Both the position numbers and the translations under genes were made by a program. Below the pieces are notes generated by a model, which was given only the letters and a program-made list of their open reading frames with translations, searched no databases and was not told the DNA's origin. Shown here piece after piece: positions 11,510 through 22,726 of a stretch of DNA of 64,000 nucleotides. Where the stretch lies: assembly GCF_910592395.1 (NCBI RefSeq), contig NC_088324.1, positions 13,232,953-13,296,952 of the forward strand, given 5' to 3'. The DNA comes from Lineus longissimus. Lineage: Eukaryota; Nemertea; Pilidiophora; Heteronemertea; Lineidae. Within the stretch, counting starts at the first letter, position 1, and each line of letters opens with the position of its first letter.

Positions 11510-14500
11510 ATGGGTGCACAGTTCAGTATTTTCGGTGCAGGACGACATTTAAGTCGTGTGGCTCACAGTATGCATGCCAATCTGCCCCTTGTGAAGTTTG
11601 CTGGCTTCAGCAGCTTTGCCTGTTTGTTGTGGTTTTATTCTGGGCTCTCCTTCCCACTATCTCTAGGAGCTTCCTTCAGTCTGTATCTAGTCACGGGGGG
11701 CTGGAAGTTTATCTTGGTAGTACTCAAGACGCTGCCGAGAGATGCCAGGTAAAGTAGTGGTTTTTACCACAGACACGGTGGTTGATACTCTTCATTCTAC
11801 CTCGTTCCCAAAAGGGGCCACGCCCTGCTTAGCAACAAAAGTCAGAATCGACTGAGACTGAGTACGTGGAAGAGTTTTAAAAACTGATCTTTGAAGATTC
11901 TCTTCGAAAGTTCCTGCATCTTATGCTTTTGGATGAAGATAAAGCAGCTTGGTGATGCTGTGTGAAATTATGTGAAATCCATGAAAGCTGCAGAGATGAT
12001 TTACTCACCGACTGATCCCAAACTCAGTGGATGGCAATGGCCCTGCCAGTCGATTAGAATACAAACAACTTTAACACAGGTTTGTTAAATATTGTCGAAA
12101 TATGTGGTGACCATCCATCAGCATCACCATTTAGGCTCATTTTACCTTGATTTTATCTCCTCCAGTTGGTGGTTGATGTATTGATATTCTTTGCATATGG
12201 TTTCATTAACAATTTACCAAGATCTATTTTCATGCAATTTCAGGGCACTTTACATCCTGACTACCATGAAGTTTAAGATGAAAAAATACATCAGGGAAAA
12301 TTCTAGCATTCCGAAAATCTTCCAAGAAACAGTTAGGAAATACCCAAATAAAGTGGCATTCATTTATGAGGGACATGAATGGACATTCCGTGCAGTGGAT
12401 GAATGTTCAAATGCGATTGCAAATAATCTGTTAGAAAATGGCTATCAGCGTGATGATGTCATTGCCCTCTTCATGGAGTCTAGGCCAGAATTTGTGTGTT
12501 TTTGGCTCGGAATGGCAAAGATAGGTGTGGTTGGAGCACTTATCAACTTCAATCTTCGGATGGATTCATTGTTACATTGCATCCAGGCATCTGAAGCCAA
12601 GGGTCTTATATTTGGTGGCGAACTGATAGATGGTGAGTCATAGGCCTTCAGGTGAAGTCCAACCTGTCATTGCTACACACAGAAAATTCAGTCATGTTTT
12701 CTGTGATGACACATTTTGGAAAGTTGTTTAATTCTTTATTTTCTCAGTTTAGAATAAGTTGAAATTTTCATTGTTTACTTTTCTTGTATTTCAGCTGTCA
12801 AAGATATCCGACCAAGCCTCAGACATGATATGCCGCTATTCTGCTCGGGAAATTATAATGCCGCTGTATTACCTGCTGTACATCTTGATCCGCTGTTGGA
12901 GCGCTGTTCGAGGCTTCCTCCACCAAATCTTGCCACAAAGTTCAAGGGTATGTCACTTGTTGATCTGGGCATTTGGCTTTGATGAAAAGAAAATCGTGTT
13001 GGTCCGATCCAAATTATAATACTGCTGATAATGAGACCAAAACAAACATTGGAAAGTGTTTTTAAAGAATTTTTCATTTTCTTCAAGCCTAAACTACATG
13101 TACATGTACATATGTCACTTTTCAGCAAACATGTTTTTCAGAGTTCTTATATCTATTGATGAAGAATATGTCCATTATGCCACTTAAGCACACCAATGTA
13201 CTATTTACAAATCTAGGTTGTCCCATCAATGCACATGACGTAGTTAATGACCCCGACATGACTGACTCTAGTACTTGAGTGACTTGCAGGGTCACTGTTC
13301 AAAGTCTAAAGTTGTACTAGGTGTGTATGACATGGGTGTATGACATGGGTGAACTTATCATGTAATATTTGTCCACAATATCAATGCAAACACAAAGATT
13401 AACCCTTATCGTTTGAATTGTAGGCCTAATCCATAATTTCGAGTAGGACTATAAATATAATTTACTCAGTCCACTGGACCATCCATAAATGGGTGAAAAA
13501 AATCAAATCCACCTTTGATGAACATTCATCCCCCACATTTTCAAAGCTGAGAGAGATATAGATAGTACATGCTGTTCGAAGACCAAGGAAGTTTCCCTTT
13601 TCTGCTTTTTTCTGAATTTTTCTTGGGGGTTTAAAAAGGGGTGTGAAACTCTGCCGCTGAAATTTGGAAATCTGCTCGTTTCAGTTTGACACTCAGTCAA
13701 CACAGAATTGGCAACCTAATTCCCACTTTCATACTGATCCCAAGAAGTTTTTCCAATATCAATAATATCATTGAAACATTTTAGGTCGTCTATTCCTTGT
13801 GTATACATCTGGCACAACTGGGATGCCTAAGGCTGCGGTCGTTGTCCACAGCAGGTATGTATGGCCATGAGAATAATACTTACAGTAAGGGCTGTCTAGT
13901 GAGTTGTATTCAATGTACTGTTAAACGTCTCTTTCGCAGACACATCTATAAGCAGGTCACTCTACTACTAAAGATACTTGTCTTACTCTTAGTACAAAAT
14001 TGGTCAGTTCCATTCAATTTGACCTTTGTAATCAGGACACCTCTTAAACGGGACAGCACATGTCAGTGTCCTCATTAGATGCTGTGGTGTCCTATAGAAG
14101 GAACTGGATGAGCCAAACTGAGATGCAGGGTGGATCTACATCATATGTAGTGAAGCAAGGTTTGAATGAAATAATAAACACCATAGAATGTGCTCAATCT
14201 AATCAAAACAAGTCTGGTACTTTTTTGTCATTTTTGCATGTACATGTACCGGTACTGATTTGTTTGCCTCTTTCAAGGTATTACTACATGGCGTCCACAC
14301 TGCACATGATGTTCCGTCTGACTGACCGTGACATCATCTACGACTGCCTACCCCTCTACCACACTGCTGGGGGCATCCTCGGGATCGGTCAGACACTCAT
14401 CTGGGGAAACACGTTGGTGATTAGGAAAAAGTTTTCTGCCAGCAACTTTTGGACTGATTGTGTCCGTTATAACTGCACAGTAAGTGGATTATTTTGTTTT

Positions 14501-17091
14501 CATAGTGTTGATTTGTCAGAATCAGAATCAAGTCATTACACATTGACTTCATTTGTTTAAAAACGAACTTAAAATTTTTTTGCTCTTTATTTCTAGGTTG
14601 TACAGTATATTGGTGAAATCTGTCGCTACCTCCTTGCTCAACCCCATCGACCTGAAGAATCACAGCATCATGTGAGACTAGCCTACGGCAACGGTCTTCG
14701 TCCACAAATTTGGGAACAGTTCATGAAGAGATTCAATGTGGGGCAAATTGGTGAATTCTATGGGGCCACAGAAGGAAATGCCAATATAGGTATGGAGAGT
14801 TTAGAACAAAAGTTGCAGAGACATTTTTGATCGGGGACCCTTCATACTTTACACACTCTCTGTGGTGGCTATTATCAGTGTTTGTTGCATACCCATATGT
14901 TTGGGCTCCAGTTGATATTAACAGCCGAGTCACTCCATTTGGCCAAAGTGATCACCCGCTTCTTATGTTTCTCACTTCGATGGATTCTTTGATTGCCCTG
15001 GCAAAACCTGCTGCACCTATTCATTCTTTGTCAAAAGTACCTCTCAAAATGTCATAAATCAGGGGAGCATTCATGGGTTGCTGACTCTTTATCATTCTGT
15101 TTCAGTGAATATGGACAACAAAGTAGCAGCTGTGGGCTTCACTACAAGGATTGCTCCCTTCTTGTATCCAGTAACCTTGATCAAGGTCGATGAGTTGACA
15201 GGCAGTCCAATCAGAGACAGTCATGGCCTGTGTATACAATGTCAACCAGGTAAGCATAGACCTGCTATATTGATCATTGGTTTCTCAACACTGATCAGGG
15301 ATGACTCCATGATGTTACTGAAGAAAGGCACTAAGCTCTGTTTTCAAATTTCTTGCCTTTCCAATGCTGGCCATTTTCAAAGATCTTTTTACAAATCAAT
15401 CATGATCATGATCATGATGTTTGTCATTTAACGAGGACAAATTCCCTGCTGTTTTCTGGTTGTCAGGAATCAATAAGTCTCTTTTTCTCATTATTCCTTT
15501 AAATGTTGTTATCTGACTTGTTTCAGGAGAGCCTGGAGAACTAGTAGGTAAAATTGTGAAAGGTGATCCAATTAGAGAGTTTGACGGCTACGTGAACAAA
15601 GATGCAACAAGTAAAAAGATCGCATATGATGTGTTCAGGAAAGGAGACATGGCATTCTTGACAGGTAGGCTGATTTGTGTCTTTTTGTGCCAACAAATCA
15701 CCGCGGTTTGTTGCTGATACCAATTATGTCATGAAGGCCTGTTGACAGCATAGTGCTCCAAAATGGGTTTTACTTGTTGGTTGGTTGCAAATGAAACTAA
15801 AACCAAGACTATCAGCTGTATCTGCTGAATCCGCTATCAAAGTAATGTTTTCAATCCCAGAGACTAAAAAACCTGCATAGCTATAAATTCACATTGGGAG
15901 TCTCCAAACACGATTGAATGCTTATTGAAGAACAATTTAAAAAGTTAGAAGCACTACTTGTTGCAGTTTGTAGCTGGAAATTGCTGTTCACGTTTCAGAC
16001 ATTATCATGGTTGCTAGAATAATCACTACCTGTAATCTTTTGCCATCTTGTAGGTGACATGTTAATTATGGACGACTGTGGCTACATGTACTTCAAGGAT
16101 CGTACTGGCGACACATTCAGGTGGCGTGGAGAGAATGTGTCCACATCGGAGGTTGAGGCTTCGATTAGCAACATTGTCAAACTCAAAGATTGTGTTGTGT
16201 ATGGTGTTGAGGTACCTGGTAAGGATCAGATCTTCTTCTAAATTTGCATTTGCTATTGTGTGAGAGCGAAGGAGTGATTTCCAGCAACTTATGTTTCTCA
16301 CTTTGATGAAGTCTTTTGCCTGTTTCTCTGGCATAGGCACCAGGTACAGTGCATCTTGGATTATGAATCCAGCACCTTTGATACCACCTGACAACATTGC
16401 CCTCCATGAATTTTTCTTGGGGAACTGTTTTAGATACTGTTGAAGTTCTGTTTGTGATGTAATAAAAAAACGGAAGATATAGATTCCAACACAGATGGAC
16501 TTTTGCCTTATTCTAACTGATTGCTCTTCAGGTGTGGAAGGGAAGGCCGGCATGGCAGCGATTGTTGATGGTCAACATAGTATAGATTTGAACAGACTTT
16601 GCAAAGACTTAGGGCGGTCTCTTCCGCCTTATGCCCGGCCTGTGTTCATCAGGTTATTAGAGGAATTAGAAGCAACGGGTGAGTAAAAGCTGAACTGAAT
16701 CCCCCAAAACTCCGGTCAGTGGGGGATTTGAACCCTGTAACTTTGACGCATACAACCTTAACATCTGAGCTAAGCAGCTTTTCTTGCCTCAATGAATTTA
16801 TATTTATGTTGTAAATAGGAACTACCGGTACATAAACCTTGTAAACAATGCGATTGCAACATCAGTCGCAATACAGGTATAAGAAGTAACATTTTCTTTT
16901 TTATCTGTCTTAATCTTAACTGTTCTCTTTTAGGTACCTTCAAGCTAAAGAAAGTCAACCTCCAAAAGGAGGGTTACAATCCCTCCATTGTCAAAGACAG
17001 ACTTTTCTACATGGATTCCAAATCAGGCGGATATGTTCCAATCGATCAGCAGGTCTACTCTCAAATATGCTCAGGGAAAATTAGGATGTAA
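11510..17091 (+). CDS. SLC27A4: Long-chain fatty acid transport protein / acyl-CoA synthetase (FATP1/4 type)
   Basis: Eleven exons in phase: 11510-11748, 12244-12632, 12795-12947, 13785-13854, 14278-14479, 14597-14789, 15106-15249, 15527-15664, 16054-16218, 16532-16678, 16934-17091, giving 665 residues against a usual 620-650. The order is a hydrophobic N-terminal membrane anchor (exon 1), the AMP-binding P-loop [12 protein letters not shown] (exon 4), [11 protein letters not shown] (exon 5), EFYGATEGN (exon 6), and the FATP/VLACS signature [15 protein letters not shown] (exon 9). SLC27A proteins couple fatty acid uptake to CoA activation, using ATP, at the plasma membrane or ER. Similarity along the whole length is closest to vertebrate FATP1 and FATP4; choosing between them needs a tree. 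All core catalytic motifs are intact. Introns carry a dispersed repeat (about 13945-14098) and a tRNA-derived relic (16713-16779). Confidence 0.95.
13945..14098. repeat. Dispersed AGGACACCTCT repeat, copy 1 (SLC27A intron 4)
   Basis: It contains the block TTCCATTCAA, TTTGACCTTTGTAAT, AGGACACCTCTTAAA, shared in diverged form with the repeats at about 43989-44135 and 47051-47210. The boundaries are approximate. It is probably a decayed non-autonomous DNA element. Confidence 0.45.
16713..16779 (-). repeat. tRNA-derived SINE or tRNA pseudogene relic
   Basis: The minus strand holds an RNA polymerase III A box (TAGCTCAGATG) and a perfect B box (GGTTCAAATCC) at tRNA-like spacing inside SLC27A intron 10. 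The anticodon arm does not fold well and the acceptor stem does not pair, so it is not a functional tRNA. It could be the head of a tRNA-derived SINE. Confidence 0.45.
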
Positions 17092-18090
17092 ACTTACAAC
17101 AAGTCACAGTCCGAGATCCAGGATTTGGCCCGGGGCCCTGTGTGCCAAGAATCTTCTTCTTCTTGATTCTCTTAACGATTGAAGGACTATCGATCACTGT
17201 TATTCTGGTATCTTCGGGTCCCCCTACCCCCCTAAAGGAGTTTTTTCAAAAATGTAAATTTTTAGGACAGTCCAAGAGATGGATGGAGTCTCTTCAAATG
17301 AATATACCCGTGCCACAATACGTGTGGACTTGCCCGAATCTTTTGTCAAACAAATTTAGGTGGCACTAATGCTTTCCCATCAGGGGTAGTTTCACCAAAA
17401 ACAAACAATTCTAGCTGGTCTGTTGCTACTGGATTTCATTCTCCACTCTGGTACAGTCAATGAATGGAGCACTCTGCATCTTTCAATAACTGTGGTGGTA
17501 TTTTAGAGATCTCACTTATTTCTGATTAGCTTTCATTTATTGATTATGTTAATCTTAATGTGCTTCAGTATTGATCTCACCATTGACTTTTATTCATCGT
17601 TCATCATCACGTGATGTCACTGTTTTCATTCGCTGCACTGTCAAACATGGTAACCTCCCCACCATCTGCCAAGGGACAGATATGGCATAGTACAGGTCCA
17701 AAAATTTCTATTGTGTGCTTTAGGCAGCGTGTTGTAATGATATGTTATTGTGGATGTGTTTTTTGCTTTTGTTGTAGCTGTTTCGAATTATCATTATTGT
17801 CCATGACAATTCTTGATATTTTTTGTGTTGTCTTTGCTCTATATAATGGTGTGATTAAATGTGTGTTCCCAAGTCAGCGACCAGCTGAGTTTGTGTCAGT
17901 TGAGAAAATTAATTATTGTTAACTCCGCTGCACCCTGAGAGAGCACCCCCCCCCCACCCCTTATTGGAGAAATGTTTTTAAATTTACTATGAATATTGGA
18001 AAATTGATGTAAAAAAACACCAGGTAGCACTTGCTTTACAATATGTAGATGTAGTTAAGTTTCCAGCAGATATTTGTTGCATACTTTTTA
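17092..18090. other. SLC27A 3' UTR and intergenic
   Basis: Probably carries the SLC27A 3' UTR. No AATAAA was spotted close to the stop. There is a short poly-C run at about 17947-17957. No further gene is visible. Confidence 0.4.
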
Positions 18091-19203
18091 GCTCACCTCT
18101 TAGCAGAGGTGAGCTTATCTCATACCGTGGCGTCCGTCGTCCGTCGTCGTCGTCGTCGTCGTCGTCGTCCGTCGTCCGTTAGCAGGGCACGTTTCGTAAC
18201 TGTTAGAGCTATTGAGTTGAAACTTGGTACACATGTACCCTTATGTAATGACACCTTGGAGACCAAGTTTCGGTCCGATTCGTTTCATGGTTTGGCCACC
18301 AGGGGGCCAAACGTTAAAAGTGAAAATATGCAATATCTCCCTTAATAGTAGTCGGGAAATTTTGAAAAAAATATGGTAGGTACTTCTAGGAAAGGTGCAT
18401 CATATATCCTCCGGGTTTTTGATTTGACCTCCTTTTCAAGGTCACAGAGGTCAAATGGTGTAAATTGGCCGTTAGGATGTAACGATGGCACGTTTCTAAA
18501 CTGCAATGGCTATTGATACCAAATTTGTTACACATTCACCCCTTAGTCAGGTGATCTTAGGGACCGAAGTTTGGTCCAATATGATTCACCACTTGACCAC
18601 CAGGGGGCAAAATCCAAAAACCTTAAAAATGTGATTATTCCTTAACTTCTTGCACGATTGCCACCAATTTGATATCATGGGTACATCTAACCACCATACA
18701 GTATATGTCACACAGGTTTTTAATTTGACCTTCTTGTCAAGGTCACAGAGGTCAAATGGCGTAAATTCGCCGTCAGGCCGTAACTATGGCACGTTTCTTA
18801 ACTGCAATGACTATTGATCACAAATTAAGTACACATGTACCCCTTGGTCAGGTGATCTCAGGTACCGAAGTTTGGTGCGATCTGATTTGCCGTTTGGCCT
18901 CCAGGGAGGGGGCCAAATCCTAAATTCTTCAAAATGCCATTATTCCTAGTAATGACTTGCCCGATTGGCACCAATTTTATATCATAGGTACATCTAATTC
19001 TAACAACCATTCAATGTGTCACCCGGGTCTTCTTTGATTTGACCTACTTTTCAAGGTCACAGAGGTCGAATGTATTGTAAATTGGCCATTTTGGGGAAAT
19101 TGTAATTGCTTGGACCTACATCAAACCTAACACTACATGACACAATACCATGCTCTTTATCCATCTTTCCTCCACATGAGGTGAGCACAATGGCCCTGGC
19201 CAT
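18091..19203 (+). repeat. Tandem-unit repeat element, three units of about 300 bp
   Basis: It opens with a hairpin, GCTCACCTCT-tagc-AGAGGTGAGC (18091-18114), then a (CGT)n tract (about 18130-18175). Three diverged head-to-tail units of about 297 bp follow, starting near 18183, 18481 and 18781, each with GGCACGTTTC, a CCAGGG block and AAGGTCACAGAGGTC. It closes near a second GAGGTGAGC at about 19178. I recall this layout as a high-copy repeat in genomes of marine invertebrates. It is non-coding; the mechanism of spread is unknown. Confidence 0.75.
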
Positions 19204-19488
19204 TTCATTTGAGGAAAACAATCGTGTTACATGTGTGTCCATCTATCAAATGTATTTGTGCTGAACATAGACATGATAACTTGTCAAACTGTAAATATCA
19301 TAATTCATGTAACTATAGAATACATTGAAACTGCATTGCAAGTTATGTACACCATTGAAGGAATCATATTCTTTTGTGTAACTATATGAACTATGTGTGT
19401 TAACTGTAGAAAGCTGTGTGTAACTGTAGATAAACCTGTCAACTTCTTTGTGAATATCATGTATTTATATGGAATAGACATAGATATA
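19204..19488. other. Intergenic with short degenerate repeats
   Basis: Imperfect repeats of TAACTGTAGA / TAACTATA(G)AA type. No gene is visible. Confidence 0.4.
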
Positions 19489-19679
19489 TGTGACCCACCA
19501 TGACCAAATGAGTCGCATGTCGCACAGAAGATGAGCCTAAAATGACTCCAGGACATAAGAGAAGAAATTGATGTACTCAGATGTGACAAAAGGCATACAA
19601 CAGTAAAATGATCAACCAGTCCGTCTCAACCTGTCAAGCTTGGAGCGACATGCGACTTGTTTCGTCATGGCGGGTCGCA
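19489..19679. mobile_element. 191-bp MITE with about 37-bp TIRs and TA target duplication
   Basis: The left end begins TGTGACCCACCATGAC and runs to AGTCGCATGTCGC. The right end read in reverse begins TGCGACCCGCCATGAC and runs to AGTCGCATGTCGC, so the two arms differ at about five positions. TA flanks both sides (19487-19488 and 19680-19681), typical of mariner/Tc1 or pogo-type transposition. The interior has no coding capacity, so it would need a transposase supplied elsewhere. Confidence 0.8.
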
Positions 19680-20540
19680 TATTATGTAAAGGCAAGCACA
19701 CTGTTTTGGAGTCATGCACTTGTGTGCAACTATGAAGAACTATGTGTAACTACGGAGAACTATGTGTAAGAGAACTATGTGTAAGTATATAGAACTTAGT
19801 AACTATAGCATTTGGTGTATGTGCACATGATACATGTAACCATAGAGTACATGTTGAATAGGTTTCAGGGATTCGCTGTGTTCCTGCAGCTGGGTTCTTC
19901 TCAAAGACACGAGAGTGTGCATATGTGGTGAAAAAAAGAACACTTGTAAAATGTACAGTGTCTGCGTTTTAAGCTGGTTGTGGAGCCTGTACAATAGGCC
20001 TATTTAACCTGCAGTAGGCCTGTGCGTAGCAGAGCCCTCAACTGACTTGATGGATCCATGGGCTTCAAAGAATGGTCTTACACTGGTTGTGTAGACGTGA
20101 TAGAGGGCGATGGCTTGAGCTGCCTTTAAAGAGTCCATAGGTAGGAGTGATGTGGGTCATCGATAGTGGTCTCTACTATCTCATAGTGCGTCAACACAAT
20201 CATGCTTGTACCAGGAATGATTTTGTCACCACATCTAACGTCAAGGCAGACTCAGTTCCTGAACTGTGATTACTAGTCCCACGGAGATCACCTAGTGGAC
20301 GCCTAGCTCCTTTAGTCCCCCTTTAACTTGGAAAAAGCTATAAATTGATGGTTTGGGATTGACTAGTATCTGCCTCTTTGACAGTCCGGAAAGATGTGTG
20401 TCTTTCGGGAAACGGATACAGTTGTGGATTGGGACAGGCTTTCATTGTGTTAATGAAATATTTTATAACTGTACATATATATTTACTAATAAACACAATG
20501 TAATCTATGAATTACTAGTAATTTGAATGATTAAGGGAAA
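19680..20540. other. Intergenic
   Basis: Further short degenerate GAACTATGTGTAA repeats (about 19730-19800), then unique AT-rich DNA. No gene is visible. Confidence 0.4.
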
Positions 20541-20760
20541 GAAGTTGCAAGGTTGTATTCATACAGGAGAAATACCATATGTGACAGGTTTGTCAGCATT
20601 TAAAGCCAGTGATTGTCGCTCAAAACATGGACTATTTTGGGACAATACAATGAGACTTGTCTCATGTGAATGGTCTTCCTCCAGTATGAATATGTTTCTC
20701 TGCAATGAGACCTGTTCGATACTACCTCATGTGTATGGTCTTCCTCCAGTATATTTTGAT
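20541..20760. pseudogene. Decayed C2H2 zinc-finger fragments on both strands
   Basis: The plus strand at about 20560 reads IHTGEIPYV followed by a finger-like SAFK segment. The minus strand over 20650-20755 has two TGG-R-(P/T) linker copies, one with a stop where the first finger Cys belongs. HTGE(K/R)PY-type linkers mark C2H2 arrays. Lost cysteines and an in-frame stop mark these as remnants. Confidence 0.45.
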
Positions 20761-20784
20761 ACTGTATGCTGAGAACAGCGTTAT

Positions 20785-22020
20785 TTGAAGCATCATTTTA
20801 CAGAAATAGCCATCCCTGCTGTTTTGCATACAGTTAGTCAAAATTTATCATTTCGTGCAATGTGTTTTTTCAAGACTGATTGTTTTCAACGCACTTCTCT
20901 AGACAATGTGGTGCTTTCTTCAGATTTATCGGATTCTGATTGGCTGAGAACCTGTGTACAAATGTCCACTGTACTGCCCGAAAGGTTCAGGAAAAAAAAT
21001 CGCACCCGGCACCCACCCCATCTGCAGTGAGTAATTTTTTTATACCGTTTATTCCCGGCGTGTTGTCAGTTTACCAGCTTGTTTGCATTTCCGTTCCTAT
21101 CGTAACACCTCCAGATACTGATGAAAGAAAAGCATGTTGCTATTTCTGCAGCAGTATCTGCCTTCCTTGGTGTTGATCAAATAAATCAACAGGCGGTGAC
21201 TTATTGCTGCGGGTACTCTCAAAGATTTTACACCTGCTTTCCTCGTCTCTGTCTGGTCGCGTAAGGCAGTGCTTAGGCCCTGGTGCTTATATGTCGCCCC
21301 TGTGCCGCATCCCGGTTTAACATAAATGTCCTGGGTGCAAAGGATTCTATTCTGTGCTTTTTATGTCTGAGGTAGTGATGACCGAGGTTTCTCTAGAACC
21401 ATACCTAAATCCGTCTTCATACGACAGAGAAGGACACTTTTCCGTAGGGGTTACATTATAGATTTAGATGCTCGGCTGGATTAGACTCCTGGGGCAACCC
21501 ATTGGGTCATCCTAATTGGATCTCCTTGTGTTAGGGTGAGGGACGAGGCCGGTACACTGCGTCCGGCGTGTAGGCTGGATTGGTTCAGTGTGCGGACACC
21601 TTTTTCCAGGGACAACATTTCCTCTACTCCACAAACGACCCCCCATACCAGTGTTGCATCTAATTTGGTTTCCAGCCATCAGCAACAACACGTCTTCACC
21701 TTGTTCTTGCATATTCCTCTGTTACAGATAGCGGCTGGGCCCGCGTTCTCATCAACAAGCAGGGAATGAGATATGCGAATCTACCTAACGGCAAAAACGT
21801 CCCGCCAGTATTGCAACCCCGGAGGAGCGAGTGTGTTCTGGTTCCGCACCTTGGGTATACGTGCGGATTAACGGAGCAACGCCGGTTTCTTCGGATCAAA
21901 GTTGCCAGAGTAAGCAACGGAGTACTCCAAGGTTACAGCAAGACTCGGATCATTGGATGTGCTCACTTCTTGTGGAATTCTTTGACACCGGAGATGTTCA
22001 AGGTTTTCGCCGAATTTTAG
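20785..22020. other. Intergenic with short open frames
   Basis: GC content is higher than the surroundings, and there are open frames of 60-85 codons (for example 21536-21769 and 21766-22020, +) without a recognisable domain. It may be an eroded mobile element, but I cannot show that. Confidence 0.3.
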
Positions 22021-22023
22021 TTT

Positions 22024-22464
22024 TCACATTTCATTGAAAAACATAGGCATTTTAGGGGCCAGCATTCGAGTTGAAGACAATACAGTCATATACGAATTCG
22101 TTCCTTTCCGTGCAACATTTGAAACCGTTGCGAAAACTGGTAAAACCTTTTTTATCATCAGTTTAATCGAGCAGATCCTACGTTTTGGTTTCCGCGACAT
22201 TCGTGTGGGCGACAGTATAAGGAACCGCATGCCATAAAACCGCTTTGCCGCCCTTTTCGCGACGTCTGCTAAGTTTGCAGGCTGCCAGCAGCTTCCACCG
22301 GAAGTTGTCGATTTCTTGGCAAAGATTTGAATTTTTCGCTTGGTATATTGAACTGCAGGTGTTGTTGGTTTCACCTTGAAGCCTGGGTAGTTTACTCGAA
22401 CAAACATTCGCTGCATGAAGCAGAAAAGCGTTCTATCGTCGTATGGTTCCCATTCTGGTAGCAA
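22024..22464 (-). CDS. Hypothetical basic ORF, 146 residues
   Basis: An uninterrupted minus-strand frame, Lys/Arg-rich (MSRKPKRR, KFYGM-like aromatic stretch), with no family I recognise, no signal peptide and no membrane segment. It sits about 260 bp upstream of TRIM45 in divergent orientation. A shorter plus-strand frame overlaps it (22034-22237), so the coding strand is unproven and it may be chance. Confidence 0.2.
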   Translation of the reverse strand: MLPEWEPYDDRTLFCFMQRMFVRVNYPGFKVKPTTPAVQYTKRKIQIFAKKSTTSGGSCWQPANLADVAKRAAKRFYGMRFLILSPTRMSRKPKRRICSIKLMIKKVLPVFATVSNVARKGTNSYMTVLSSTRMLAPKMPMFFNEM

Positions 22465-22613
22465 GATCGACTTTCACCGTTCACTTCACACTTGCTGGGC
22501 AACCCCGTAGCCAGGAAATCAGTGGTTCCAATTGTTTAGAATATATCGAATCAGCGTTTAAATAGTGAGGACGAGATTTTGTAATTATTTCACTACACTT
22601 GTTCCTGCGGGAA

Positions 22614-22619
22614 TATATA
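22614..22619 (+). promoter_or_regulatory. Possible TATA box of TRIM45
   Basis: TATATA lies 113 bases before the TRIM45 ATG, leaving a 5' UTR of roughly 80 bases if used. Position is the only support. Confidence 0.3.
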
Positions 22620-22726
22620 GTGAGGTCTTAATCTTGACTGTTTATAAGATATTTGCCTAGGCTAGGAAAGGGTCTCCGATTTGGAGTGGAGTATTTATCC
22701 CTTCCCCGGCCAGCTACCTTTCGAAG

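Noticed and set aside
11365-11757. 130-codon frame overlapping SLC27A exon 1
   Set aside because: The other frame (from 11510) has the membrane anchor and joins exon 2 in phase, so this one is out of frame.
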